Source: Psychroserpens algicola (GTDB lineage Bacteria > Bacteroidota > Bacteroidia > Flavobacteriales > Flavobacteriaceae). Taken from it: DNA of 64,000 bases. The notes below the pieces were generated by a model, which ran no database searches, had not been told where the DNA came from, and worked only from the letters and a program-made list of their open reading frames with translations. The position numbers and the translations under genes were made by a program. Each line of letters opens with the position of its first letter. Positions within the stretch are counted from its first letter, which is position 1. Positions 27,431 through 36,573 of the stretch are shown in pieces. The stretch lies in assembly GCF_014526325.1 (NCBI RefSeq), contig NZ_JACNMJ010000002.1, positions 62,001-126,000 of the forward strand, given 5' to 3'.

Positions 27431-27680
27431 CGTTTGTGATTCATTGTAATGCTACATAGGTATATGCAAAAGCTTTTAAACACTTTTTTAGCCAAAGATA
27501 AATTTGCTACATGTTTCGTGTAACTTGCTATATAATAATACATTAATTATCTAATCCTTTTAAAGCAATATGATTCTGAAAACACGTAGAATATCAGTGT
27601 TTTTGTAGTGTATTTCATCGGTGATTTTGATTTGCAAGTGTATTTTGTCGAGTATTTTAATCATTTAATCGATAAAATAG
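27431..27680. other. Intergenic stretch, AT-rich, no gene seen
   Basis: With the promoter that follows it, the gap between the HicB-like gene and the lipoprotein gene is 309 bases. I find no ORF with a convincing start, no tRNA and no strong terminator. There is a weak AAAACAC/GTGTTTT hairpin at 27579-27603 and an imperfect 24-base direct repeat just after it. Confidence 0.5.
27608..27661. repeat. Imperfect direct repeat, 24 bases, period 30
   Basis: Copies at 27608-27631 and 27638-27661 share GTGTATTT, then TCG, then ATTTT and AT at the same offsets (18-19 of 24 positions). They lie 20 bases upstream of the -33 box of the lipoprotein gene and could be protein-binding repeats. Confidence 0.4.
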
Positions 27681-27711
27681 TTTGTTTAATTCAATTTTAG
27701 GATTACATTTG
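27681..27711 (+). promoter_or_regulatory. Consensus Bacteroidota promoter
   Basis: TTTG at 27681-27684, exactly 19 bases, then TACATTTG at 27704-27711: a perfect match to TTTG-N19-TAnnTTTG. Start of transcription is expected about 20 bases before the lipoprotein ATG at 27740. Confidence 0.75.
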
Positions 27712-27739
27712 TCTACATATTTCATTAAACCCCAAATCG

Positions 27740-28177
27740 ATGAAAAACCTACTTAAATACACAATTTTGTGTGCTGTTGTTATGACTACATGTTTTAATT
27801 GCTCAGTAGAATCTATTGAAAATGAGCAATTTGAAGAATCATTTCTCTTAGAAAACGCTATTGCACCAAACTCTCAGAATCCACCTTGTAGTGGTGTCGA
27901 TCCACAAGCTAGAATTACTAATAACGGAAGTGTTGTTGTAACATTACAAATTGCAACTGCTGAAGGTGTAGTACTTCATACTGTACAAGACTTGGCTCCA
28001 GGTAATAGCTCTAGCTATTTAATGTTTGCTGAAGGTAATGTTATTTTTAATGTTGAAAAAAATACTACAGGACTAAGAGATGAAAAAGTTGTCTACACTA
28101 TGAATCAGTGTATGAGCTTTGACTTAGAAGTCGATACAGACAACTATCTTACTGATGCAACTCCAGAAAGTCTTTAA
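27740..28177 (+). CDS. Small lipoprotein, unknown function
   Basis: 145 residues with a lipoprotein signal (AVVMTTCFNCSVES, Cys at about 21) and an acidic linker. A C-terminal domain follows with a Cys in PPCSGVDPQARITNNGSVVV and another in NQCMSFDLEV, which could form a disulfide in the periplasm. The alternating strands suggest a small Ig-like or jelly-roll fold. It has a consensus promoter and is probably monocistronic. The stop abuts the stop of the convergent methyltransferase gene with no gap. No family is recognised. Confidence 0.75.
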   Translation: MKNLLKYTILCAVVMTTCFNCSVESIENEQFEESFLLENAIAPNSQNPPCSGVDPQARITNNGSVVVTLQIATAEGVVLHTVQDLAPGNSSSYLMFAEGNVIFNVEKNTTGLRDEKVVYTMNQCMSFDLEVDTDNYLTDATPESL

Positions 28178-29356
28178 TTAGATTTTTGAACAAACAACTA
28201 CAATTTTTTCGTTGTGAACATTTGTTGTAAAAAACAAGTAGTTTTGACTACCATCTTTTATACGATGCTTCTTACGAATTTGTTGTACAGTTTCAGGGAA
28301 ATTTCTGGTTGTTATATTGGCTTTAGATAACCCAAGCGCTTTTAGGCTCTTTTTATTGTAAGCTAATACAGTTTCAATTTTAAACCTTCGGCCGGGAAAA
28401 TCAACCAAATGATCACTAGTGTATAAATGCGAGTGTTGGTGTAGCTTCGAAAGCTTATAAGTTTCAGCCAAAGAATTAAAACCTCCAGATTTAAGAATAG
28501 AGGAATTAGGCTCATAAAGATATTGTAACGGTAACTCATAAGTCACAGATGCTTTAGATTCACCGTTTAATGAAAAAGAAAATACATCTTTTGTGTCCGC
28601 TAATATATTAACGGTTTTGATAGTAATTGTACTATCAAAACCGTTTTCTATTATCCAAATGAGCTCTTTAACTTCATTTTTTACAGCTACAACATGGATG
28701 TCTTTTACATACTGCAATTCTTTTATTCCAACTGAAATGTCCAATAGAGGAGATGTTTTTATAGCTATTGAATTACTATGCTTTAAAAGCGAATTTAAGT
28801 GCTTTGGCACATCTGGCAAACAGTCTTTTAAGAAAAAAACTTTCCCTTTTTGCTCATGTCGTCGCGACGGATCTATATAAATCCAATCATAGGTATTTTT
28901 TGACGCAAGTAGGTGTTCAATACCATTTGAGGCTATTATTTGAATGTTTGTAATACCTAATTGAATATTATTATGGGCAACAATCTGTGAGAGGTCCTCG
29001 TCAATCTCACAATGCGTTACAGTTTCAAAGCTTTTAGCGAAATAATAACAATCTACACCAAAGCCTCCAGTAAGATCTATTAGTGACTTTCCTGAGAGCA
29101 ATTCTGATTTATATGCTGCAGTGATTTCAGATGAAGTTTGTTCAATATTAAGTTTATTGGGATAGTAAATATCTTTGTTAGCAAACCAGGTTGGCAACTT
29201 ATTTTTGCTCTTTCCTTTGGCTTCGATTTGTTCAATAATTTCTAATGTGCTTACCGTTTTGAAGTTTGTGCCTTTGAGTATGAGTTTAGAAATATCAGCA
29301 GCTAGATTATTGGTAATAAAATCTTGAACTTCAGTATTTAAAATTTCAGTATTCAA
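28178..29356 (-). CDS. Class I SAM-dependent methyltransferase with THUMP-like C-terminal domain
   Basis: 392 residues. SAM-binding motif I DLTGGFGVDCYYFAKSF near residues 94-110, acidic HCEIDEDLSQIV, and the active-site-like YIDPSRR near 175. The C-terminal part LGLSKANITTRNFPETVQQI with RKKHRIKDG is a THUMP-like module, suggesting an RNA target. The exact nucleotide modified is unknown. It starts 7 bases after the AI-2E exporter gene stop. Confidence 0.88.
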   Translation of the reverse strand: MNTEILNTEVQDFITNNLAADISKLILKGTNFKTVSTLEIIEQIEAKGKSKNKLPTWFANKDIYYPNKLNIEQTSSEITAAYKSELLSGKSLIDLTGGFGVDCYYFAKSFETVTHCEIDEDLSQIVAHNNIQLGITNIQIIASNGIEHLLASKNTYDWIYIDPSRRHEQKGKVFFLKDCLPDVPKHLNSLLKHSNSIAIKTSPLLDISVGIKELQYVKDIHVVAVKNEVKELIWIIENGFDSTITIKTVNILADTKDVFSFSLNGESKASVTYELPLQYLYEPNSSILKSGGFNSLAETYKLSKLHQHSHLYTSDHLVDFPGRRFKIETVLAYNKKSLKALGLSKANITTRNFPETVQQIRKKHRIKDGSQNYLFFTTNVHNEKIVVVCSKI

Positions 29357-29363
29357 AATATTT

Positions 29364-30452
29364 TTACAGCCCTTGTGTTAATTTTTTAACCACTTTATTG
29401 TCTGATAAGAATTCTTTCAAAATCACTTTTATAGCTGTGTAACTTGGTACTGCGACAATCATTCCAACGACCCCAAAAAGCAATCCAGCAATGATGATGA
29501 TTAAGAAAATTTCTAGTGGATGGGATTTTACACTTTTAGAAAAGATAAATGGCTGACTGAAAAAATTGTCAATTAATTGCGCTACAGTAATAATGATTAA
29601 CGTATAGATTATGTTTGGTAAAATCACCTCACTAAAACTATCCGTTAAGTTGTTTGTCATTACTAAAAGCAGCATTAAAGCACCTCCAATTAATGGTCCT
29701 AAATAAGGAATTAAATTAATTAATGCACATAAAAAGGCGATGACAACAGCATTTTTTACTCCAATTATAAGTAAGCCGATGGTATAAATCACAAACAGAA
29801 TTAGGATCTGAAAAAATAAACCGACAAAATAACGGGAAAGTAAATCTGAAATCTTACTAAAAGATCGTTTGGTATTTGATTCCTTTTCATTGGGTATAAA
29901 GGTTAAAATACCTTGCTGAAATAAGTTGCTGTCTTTTAAAAAGAAAAACGCAATAAATAATACAGACATCAAGCCAATACTAAAGCTTCCAATACCAGCT
30001 ACAAAACTATTTAAGAAGTTTGGAATAATACTATAGTCGAGATTTGAAAGAATTTTAGACTCTTTAATTGCTTGTTCGGCATCGATATGATTGAGTTCAA
30101 GGTATTGAATAGACGCTTTGTATAATTCTTCAATATTAATTTTAAGTTGGTCAATATCTAATAGAGATAAATTTTGACCTTGTTCAACAATCAACGGAAT
30201 TAATAAACTTATGATTCCTGCAAAAATTCCAATAAGAAAAACCATGGTAACAACCACGGCAAAAGTGTTTTTAAATTTTAAGCGTCGTCTCAAAAAGATA
30301 ACTATTGGTCTGCCAATAAGCGATATTACAGCTGCAATGAGAATGTAAACAATAACCGATTGTATTTTATATAAGAAATATAATACCAGAGCAACAGCAA
30401 GAATAATGCCTACAGCTCTAAGGATTCCATTTGCAATGGCTTTAGAATTCAT
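29364..30452 (-). CDS. AI-2E family transporter
   Basis: 362 residues with about eight membrane helices and a soluble insertion at about residues 75-140, as in the PF01594 family. The motif ALINLIPYLGPLIGGALMLL near 245 is characteristic. The family includes exporters of autoinducer-2 and Na+/H+ antiporters, and the substrate here is unknown. It is 32 bases downstream of the SPOUT methyltransferase gene. Confidence 0.9.
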   Translation of the reverse strand: MNSKAIANGILRAVGIILAVALVLYFLYKIQSVIVYILIAAVISLIGRPIVIFLRRRLKFKNTFAVVVTMVFLIGIFAGIISLLIPLIVEQGQNLSLLDIDQLKINIEELYKASIQYLELNHIDAEQAIKESKILSNLDYSIIPNFLNSFVAGIGSFSIGLMSVLFIAFFFLKDSNLFQQGILTFIPNEKESNTKRSFSKISDLLSRYFVGLFFQILILFVIYTIGLLIIGVKNAVVIAFLCALINLIPYLGPLIGGALMLLLVMTNNLTDSFSEVILPNIIYTLIIITVAQLIDNFFSQPFIFSKSVKSHPLEIFLIIIIAGLLFGVVGMIVAVPSYTAIKVILKEFLSDNKVVKKLTQGL

Positions 30453-30484
30453 TGAATTAGTTTTACACTATAAATATAAAGACT

Positions 30485-30985
30485 TTATTTAATTTGCTTT
30501 GTGATTTCGTATAAAGTTATACTTGTAGCCTGAACCACATTCATACTACTATTTTGACCATACATATCAATATGAAGCACAGCATCACTTATGTTTAGCA
30601 AGGATTCGGATACACCAAAATTCTCGTCACCAATAATCAAAGCTATCGGTGTATGCTTCGGAAATGTATAATTTGTAAGTGCAGTGCTATTAGATGTGAT
30701 TTCTAGCGCAATGATAAAATATCCTTTGGTCTTTAATTCTGAAACGACTGTAAGAGCATCTGTAGTAACTTGAAAATTTACTGCTTTTTCGGTTGCTCTT
30801 GACGTTTTAGTCATTTTACGACCTAAAGGAATTTGCTCACCACAAAAAATTAATTGTTCAATACCAAATGCATCGGCAGTGCGAAATAAACTTCCAACAT
30901 TAGGTGCATTGGTCACCTGTTCACAGACTAAAGTGACAGGAAAATTCTTAGGAGTAAAATTTGTAGAGTAGTGGTCGAGTTGCAT
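30485..30985 (-). CDS. TrmH/SpoU family RNA 2'-O-methyltransferase
   Basis: 166 residues, a catalytic SPOUT domain without an N-terminal substrate-binding part. The three SpoU motifs are present: EQVTNAPNVGSLFRTADAFG (residues 22-41), LIIGDENFGVSESLL (about 115-129) and IDMYGQNSSMNVVQATSI (about 137-154), which form the trefoil-knot SAM site. The target is tRNA or rRNA and cannot be specified. Confidence 0.92.
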   Translation of the reverse strand: MQLDHYSTNFTPKNFPVTLVCEQVTNAPNVGSLFRTADAFGIEQLIFCGEQIPLGRKMTKTSRATEKAVNFQVTTDALTVVSELKTKGYFIIALEITSNSTALTNYTFPKHTPIALIIGDENFGVSESLLNISDAVLHIDMYGQNSSMNVVQATSITLYEITKQIK

Positions 30986-31000
30986 TAAAATAGGTTATCC

Positions 31001-31672
31001 TTAGTTTTCAAACGCGTATTTTACAATGTTAGCTCCCATTTTAAGTGCTTTTTCTCTCACGTCTTCGGGATCATTATGAACTTCAGGGTCTTCCCAGCCA
31101 TCACCTAAGTCACTTTCAAAAGTAAAAAGCAATACTAAGCGGTCTTTTTCAAAAATGCCTAATGCTTGCGGACGCTTGCCGTCATGCTCGTGAATTTTCG
31201 GCAAACCACCTGGGAATTTATATGCAGTATTGAAAATTTCATGAGATTTAGGTAGTTCAACCAGTTCCTGGTTTGGAAATACTTTTTTCAACTCTTCTTT
31301 TATGTAAGGCTCCATACCATAATTATCATCGATATGTAAAAAGCCACCAGAAACTAAATATGTTCTCAGGTTGTCAGCATCTTCATCGGTAAAGAATACA
31401 TTTCCGTGACCTGTCATATGTAACATCGGAAACTGGAAAATATCAATACTGCCAACTTCAACCACTTGTGGCTTGGTATTCATTTTGGTTTTAATATTAT
31501 CATTACAATACGCAATTAGATTTGGTAGCGCAGTCGGATTACTATACCAATCGCCACCGCCTTTATATTTAACAATAGCCAAATCCTGAGCAGAAGCTGT
31601 TGTGCTAGAAAACCACATCACACACAGTACTATTATATAAAGACTTCTGAATGTTTTTAATAGATATCTCAT
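31001..31672 (-). CDS. DUF4159 domain protein, exported
   Basis: 223 residues. Signal peptide ends at SSTTASAQ (about 29). DUF4159 core: VKYKGGGDWYSNPTALPNLI, then FFTDEDADNLRTYLVSGGFL with HIDDNYG, and HEIFNTAYKFPGGLP. The fold resembles ThuA/glutamine-amidotransferase-like domains and the family often occurs with envelope or transport genes; activity is unknown. The TATTTTTG on the minus strand 4 bases before the ATG fits a -7 box, which would make the transcript nearly leaderless. Confidence 0.88.
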   Translation of the reverse strand: MRYLLKTFRSLYIIVLCVMWFSSTTASAQDLAIVKYKGGGDWYSNPTALPNLIAYCNDNIKTKMNTKPQVVEVGSIDIFQFPMLHMTGHGNVFFTDEDADNLRTYLVSGGFLHIDDNYGMEPYIKEELKKVFPNQELVELPKSHEIFNTAYKFPGGLPKIHEHDGKRPQALGIFEKDRLVLLFTFESDLGDGWEDPEVHNDPEDVREKALKMGANIVKYAFEN

Positions 31673-31830
31673 ATACCAAAAATAAAAATTTAAATAGATG
31701 ATGAATAGGTTTTAACGTTATTTATGATTCCATTATTTTATTAATACTCAAATAAATCAAAGCTATTAAAATTTTTAATCATAATTTTCAAAATACTGAA
31801 ATACAATATTTTAAACTATTTTATATGAAC

Positions 31831-32538
31831 TTATGATTCATTGCTAAAAGCAACCGAATGACAGGCTACAATTGCAGCTGTTTCTGTTCGTAATCGAGTT
31901 TCGCCTAACATTACAGGTTTAAAGTTATGCTTGATTGCGAGTTTAATTTCAGAAGTGCTAAAATCACCTTCGGGACCTATTAAAATAATTACATCTTCAT
32001 TAGACTTTAATTTGCGCTTTAACGATGTTTTGTCTGTGTCTTCACAATGTGCAATAAAACGCTGACCTTTAAAATCCTGAGTTATAAAATCTTTAAAATG
32101 CTGTGCTTCATTTAATTTTGGTAAGTAACTGTTTAGTGATTGCTTCATTGCAGTTTGAAGAATTTTTTCAAACCGTTCTATTTTTATCACACGACGCTCA
32201 CTATTGTCACAGAAGATAGGTGTGATACTATCAATACCAATTTCAGTAGCTTTCTCTAAAAACCATTCATAACGATCGTTCATCTTAGTTGGAGCAACAG
32301 CAAGGTGTAATTGATAATCTTTTTGGGCTTGAAAAGTAGCAGACTTAATCGTAGCGCAACAATTTTTGATATCAGCTATCATTACTTCAGCCAAAAACAA
32401 CCAACCTTTTCCATTGGTAATATGCAACGAGTCACCAACAGATTTACGAAGTACTTTTACAATATGCCGACTTTCATCTTTTGAAAACTTGATTTCAGTA
32501 TCGGTTTGGGTTAAATCTGGGTTGTAAAACAATTGCAT
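31831..32538 (-). CDS. rsmE: 16S rRNA (uracil1498-N3)-methyltransferase
   Basis: 235 residues. N-terminal PUA-like domain (ESRHIVKVLRKSVGDSLHI) and SPOUT domain with KMNDRYEWFLEKATEIGID and IGPEGDFSTSEI, then LGETRLRTETAAI, the RsmE signature. It methylates U1498 in the decoding region. Its start overlaps the stop of the parvulin gene by one base. Confidence 0.96.
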   Translation of the reverse strand: MQLFYNPDLTQTDTEIKFSKDESRHIVKVLRKSVGDSLHITNGKGWLFLAEVMIADIKNCCATIKSATFQAQKDYQLHLAVAPTKMNDRYEWFLEKATEIGIDSITPIFCDNSERRVIKIERFEKILQTAMKQSLNSYLPKLNEAQHFKDFITQDFKGQRFIAHCEDTDKTSLKRKLKSNEDVIILIGPEGDFSTSEIKLAIKHNFKPVMLGETRLRTETAAIVACHSVAFSNES

Positions 32539-33176
32539 TACTTTCTGGGTTCTGTAACTTTTAACACTTTAGCTTCTTCAATTAGTTTTTTGTCTTCTGT
32601 TATTAAAACTACATAATAGGCTTTAATATCTGGTATGTCTAACGTAAAGATATCATCGACATTATAAGCGCCATCAATTACAGCAGATTCAAAATCAGGA
32701 TGCAAATCACCATTTGTAAACCAGCCTAAATCACCACCTTGTTTAGCAGACATATCCATAGAATACTGTTTAGCCAGATCTTCAAACCTGTAACCTTTTC
32801 CGTATTTAGAAATCACCGTTTGTCTGATAGTATTTATATCCTCAATTGATTTTTTATGTCCGTCTAAAAACACACAACTGACTTTGTAGTAAGGGATTTC
32901 ATATTTTTCAATGACTTTATAATAGGTTTTTTGTGGCGCATCTTTAAAGTATTTCTTAGCGCCAACACTCATCTTAAAAATGTCCTGTGCCATTTGTGTT
33001 TTGTGCTTTTCTTCATTAAATACTATCACTTTTCCTTTAGCTTTCTTATGTTTCTTAAAAAATAGTGTTACGTCATCTAGTGTTTGAACTGAGTCTAGTG
33101 ACTTTTCAAATTCCTTTTGAGCAAAAGCAATGGTTGAAATAAAGAGTAGAGTAGTTGTTAGTAAAATTTTAAGCAT
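32538..33176 (-). CDS. Exported parvulin-type peptidyl-prolyl isomerase
   Basis: 212 residues with a signal peptide ending STIAFAQ (about 19). The second half is a rotamase domain: YGKGYRFEDLAKQYSMD, then QGGDLGWFTNGDLHPDFESAV. Periplasmic chaperone/isomerase action on outer-membrane proteins is inferred. One-base overlap with rsmE. Confidence 0.88.
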   Translation of the reverse strand: MLKILLTTTLLFISTIAFAQKEFEKSLDSVQTLDDVTLFFKKHKKAKGKVIVFNEEKHKTQMAQDIFKMSVGAKKYFKDAPQKTYYKVIEKYEIPYYKVSCVFLDGHKKSIEDINTIRQTVISKYGKGYRFEDLAKQYSMDMSAKQGGDLGWFTNGDLHPDFESAVIDGAYNVDDIFTLDIPDIKAYYVVLITEDKKLIEEAKVLKVTEPRK

Positions 33177-33201
33177 AGTTAAGTTGTTTAGTATTATAGT
33201 T

Positions 33202-33209
33202 CAAAATTA
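33202..33209 (-). promoter_or_regulatory. Probable -7 promoter box of the parvulin-rsmE unit
   Basis: The minus strand reads TAATTTTG, an exact TAnnTTTG match 25 bases before the ATG, with a TTTT stretch 18 bases further upstream as a poor -33 element. Confidence 0.4.
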
Positions 33210-33284
33210 AACCGATGATACTATTATAAAACACCTAAGTGGTGAAGTTTTTAAGAAATGATTGTTTATAACTCTGCCAGAATC

Positions 33285-33665
33285 CTATTTGACAGCAATC
33301 ATGCTAATTTCAACATTCACAAATTTTGGCAAATTTGCGACCTCAACTGTTTCGCGTGCAGGAGCTGTGTCGGCATTGAAATACTTAGCATACACCTCGT
33401 TAATTTCAGAGAAATTATGCATATCACTAATAAATATTGAGGTTTTAATTACATGCTCAAAAGTCATGTCAGCAGCAGTTAAAACCGCTTTCAAATTTTG
33501 CATGACTTGTTCTGTTTCAGCCGTAATAGAGTCTAAAACCAGTTCACCTGATTCCACATTAATTGCAATTTGACCTGAGGTATAGAGTGTGTTTCCTGTT
33601 AAAACGGCCTGATTATACGGTCCGATAGGAGCAGGAGCATGAGGTGTATTAATGATTGTTTTCAT
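33285..33665 (-). CDS. ridA: RidA family reactive-intermediate deaminase
   Basis: 126 residues, the size of RidA/YjgF. Motifs APAPIGPYNQAVLTGNTLYT near the start, the GQIAIN strand, and near the end ARETVEVANLPKFVNVEISM with the Arg that binds the substrate carboxylate. It hydrolyses enamine/imine intermediates from PLP enzymes. It lies 11 bases after the lptD stop. Confidence 0.94.
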   Translation of the reverse strand: MKTIINTPHAPAPIGPYNQAVLTGNTLYTSGQIAINVESGELVLDSITAETEQVMQNLKAVLTAADMTFEHVIKTSIFISDMHNFSEINEVYAKYFNADTAPARETVEVANLPKFVNVEISMIAVK

Positions 33666-33676
33666 AAGACGTTAAT

Positions 33677-36448
33677 TTATAGTTGTTGATCTCTCTGTCT
33701 ACGCTTGTCATATTTAAGATCTTTAAGTAGGTTAGAACGTATTCCTATAAAGAAGTTCCATGATTTATAGGTGCCGAAAGGTACCCAGCTAAAATTCAAG
33801 CGCCAGCTTAATAAATCTCGTTCAAAACGCAATTGGGTTTGAGTAAATCCTTTATTGGCAAAATCATAACCAGATGAAACACCAACTGACCATCGCGGTG
33901 ATAATTCGACATCTCCTGAAAACATTAAAGAGTTACTCGAAATTTCATTTTGTCGTGCCGAATTACTATAATTTACCGCATATGCCAATCTCAAACTCCA
34001 AGGCGGTATGTAGTTATACAGTTCTGATTCTTCTTCTTCATCGCCTTTATCTTTGTCCCGGTCGTCATCAGATAATCGCTGATCGGCAAAATCTTGAGGT
34101 TTTCCAAAAAGGTCATCTGCACGACCACCATTACGTAGGGATTCTTGCGTTGCTCGGTCGTCTTCACCATCACCTTCAAATGTTTTACTAGATAAGGAGT
34201 AACTCACGTTTAAAGACGCTGAAGTTAGTCGAAATAAACTTCCGCCATTATCAATATTAAACTGGTCAATTTTCCTGTTATTATTATCTAAGGCATATGG
34301 GTCGAGTACCATTCCAAAATTGACATTCATTTTGTCTTTGAGTAAGGTGGTTCCTCCAGAGACACGTAACGGACTCCATTGTAACGAATCTCCAGCAAAG
34401 TTATATGAGGTTGAAAAGTTAAGGTTGTTTAAAAGTTTGATTTTCTTTGGCTCAGTTGCTGTACTATCATTATCTCTAATTTTAGCTTCAAAGTTATTTC
34501 CTAAGGAAATTCCCATAGAACTTGAGAAGGTTTTATTAGGCGAGCCAAACAAAGCGCCTTCAAATCTTGTATAGTCGGCAACTGTCGTTCCATCTGCATC
34601 AATAATCTCATACGTATCATAATACTCATCAAAAGCCGGATTAATATTATAGCTAATAGATGGTCGCATGACATGCCTTATTTTTTGAATTTTTGGGTTT
34701 TTACCTTTCTTTTCGAAATTAAACATCCCATAGATAGTTGTTCCAATACTTGTACTGAAATTGTAAGTAAAGAAACGATCAAACTGATTTAAGTCTTCAG
34801 TTATAATGTCACCATCTTCATCTTGAAATCGATTAATGGTATTAAGCGTCCAGTTTTCTTCAAAATTAGCACTGGCACTCATACTAAAGTATTTAAAGAC
34901 TTTAAAATTCGTAGATACAGGAATCGAGTGTAAGGCTCCAATACGTGCATCATCGAACATTTCAGATTTAAAAAACAGAGAGTCTGTTGTTTGAATTCTG
35001 TTTTCAGCTCTTACATTGTACTGAAAGTTGATATTTTGAATGACACCCTTTTTACTGCCAACTTTTGGAGCAAAAGGAAACATACGTCCAACACTACCTT
35101 GAAGCGTCGGTAAGGTCATATTAATTTGTTCGGTGTTTGTATTTTGAGAATGCGTAGCAGTAACATTCAAATTGACCTGTGGCTCACCTTGAAATGTTTT
35201 AGAATACGATATCGAAGATGCTAACGTATTATTTTGTGTGCTTGGCAGGTTTAATTGATTAATAGATTGTTGAAAATACCGACTACTACCCAAGTTTACA
35301 GATGCTGAAAATCGAGAATTGGGATTAGATTTGGCATCCTGACTATGTGACCACCTAATATTATATATCGTAGATTTTGAAAAATCTGGAAAGCCACGCT
35401 CACCATTAATAAGATTTTCGTACCTAAAGCTCAGATTTCCTCTAAACTTATAACGCAAACCATAATTAGATTCTAAACGCAAACCATAACTACCGTTGGT
35501 GTAATAATCTCCTAATACAGCCAGATCTAAATAATCACTGATGGCAAAATAATATCCACCGTTTTGTAAGTTATACCCTCTATCTGTACTTCCTAAATCT
35601 TGTCCTGGAGTAGGCATAATTACACCAGAGGTTTGTTTATTAGTCATCGGGAAATAAGCAAAAGGCAATCCTATAGGTGTTGGCACATCATAAATAAAAA
35701 GATTTGTTAACCCTGTAACTACTTTTTTTCCGGGAACGACTTTTGCCTTCCTCATTTTAAAGTAATATTCGGGATCTTCTTCGTTTTCTGAAGTAGTAAA
35801 CTTTCCGTTTTTAATAAAGAGAATCGAATCGTTTTCCATTTTTGTGACTTCAGCGATAATGATTCCGCCACTTTGTTCCGTTTTAGAATTAAAAACAAGC
35901 GCTCTTTTGGTTAAAGTATTGAATATAATCGAGTCGGGTTCTATGACACTTTGCCCTTGAGTGAATACCGGTTTTTGCGTGTAAACTCCTGCTGAATCTT
36001 TAAGCCGACCTGCATAAACGAGATTTTTACTGTGATCAATGACAATGATACCTGCTTTAATATTCATGTCAGTATAGGTCACTTCGGCCTCATTAAATAA
36101 TGTCGTCTGATTAATTCTTTGGTTGAGTTTAACGTAATCTTTAGCTTTATAATTGACGATCCCTTCTAAAGTTTCCTTCTTTTTTTTCTTCGGAATGGAA
36201 TCATTAGCAATACTATCATTTTCTCTTACATTAACAGGAGGAGCTAATAAGTCGTCAACAGTTACTGAAATTGAGTCATTTAAAGGTTTTGGCTTGATAG
36301 TCTCCTTAGATTTAGGCAACTCTTGTGCGAAGCAAAACATGTTAATAAACATGGTAAAACTTAGGGTAAAAAGTATGTGTAAGCTTTTTGTACGCAATGC
36401 TTTTAAATGTATTTTTGCTAAAGTATGGCTCGGTTTTTGAATTGCCAA
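33677..36448 (-). CDS. lptD: LPS assembly protein LptD (putative)
   Basis: 923 residues from a TTG start. The N-terminal region has a periplasmic OstA-like part (about residues 95-230: VNYKAKDYVKLN, FNEAEVTYTDMNIKAGIIVI), then a long outer-membrane beta-barrel with PTPIGLPFAYFPMTN at its entry and strands to the C-terminus. LptD with LptE inserts lipopolysaccharide into the outer leaflet. The start is uncertain: a second TTG at 36397 would give a conventional signal peptide (MRTKSLHILFTLSF), and a TAATTTTG promoter-like box overlaps the first start. A disordered acidic stretch near residue 780 (DDDRDKDKGDEEEE) is unusual. Confidence 0.9.
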   Translation of the reverse strand: MAIQKPSHTLAKIHLKALRTKSLHILFTLSFTMFINMFCFAQELPKSKETIKPKPLNDSISVTVDDLLAPPVNVRENDSIANDSIPKKKKKETLEGIVNYKAKDYVKLNQRINQTTLFNEAEVTYTDMNIKAGIIVIDHSKNLVYAGRLKDSAGVYTQKPVFTQGQSVIEPDSIIFNTLTKRALVFNSKTEQSGGIIIAEVTKMENDSILFIKNGKFTTSENEEDPEYYFKMRKAKVVPGKKVVTGLTNLFIYDVPTPIGLPFAYFPMTNKQTSGVIMPTPGQDLGSTDRGYNLQNGGYYFAISDYLDLAVLGDYYTNGSYGLRLESNYGLRYKFRGNLSFRYENLINGERGFPDFSKSTIYNIRWSHSQDAKSNPNSRFSASVNLGSSRYFQQSINQLNLPSTQNNTLASSISYSKTFQGEPQVNLNVTATHSQNTNTEQINMTLPTLQGSVGRMFPFAPKVGSKKGVIQNINFQYNVRAENRIQTTDSLFFKSEMFDDARIGALHSIPVSTNFKVFKYFSMSASANFEENWTLNTINRFQDEDGDIITEDLNQFDRFFTYNFSTSIGTTIYGMFNFEKKGKNPKIQKIRHVMRPSISYNINPAFDEYYDTYEIIDADGTTVADYTRFEGALFGSPNKTFSSSMGISLGNNFEAKIRDNDSTATEPKKIKLLNNLNFSTSYNFAGDSLQWSPLRVSGGTTLLKDKMNVNFGMVLDPYALDNNNRKIDQFNIDNGGSLFRLTSASLNVSYSLSSKTFEGDGEDDRATQESLRNGGRADDLFGKPQDFADQRLSDDDRDKDKGDEEEESELYNYIPPWSLRLAYAVNYSNSARQNEISSNSLMFSGDVELSPRWSVGVSSGYDFANKGFTQTQLRFERDLLSWRLNFSWVPFGTYKSWNFFIGIRSNLLKDLKYDKRRQRDQQL

Positions 36449-36453
36449 AATTA
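36446..36453 (-). promoter_or_regulatory. Possible -7 box overlapping the first lptD start
   Basis: TAATTTTG on the minus strand matches TAnnTTTG and overlaps the TTG at 36448. If used, translation must begin downstream, for instance at the TTG at 36397. There is no good -33 element. Confidence 0.3.
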
Positions 36454-36573
36454 CATATATTTTTTATGATTAATTTATAATTCAATTAATTTATCTAAAG
36501 TTTCTAAAGCCTATATTAGCTAGCTTTTATAAGACTTAAAAAATAAACCAAGTTGATTAAACGTTAAACACGT

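Noticed and set aside
27508-27525. parS-like sequence TGTTTCGTGTAAC
   Set aside because: Not a palindrome and far from the parS consensus; no site near parAB either.
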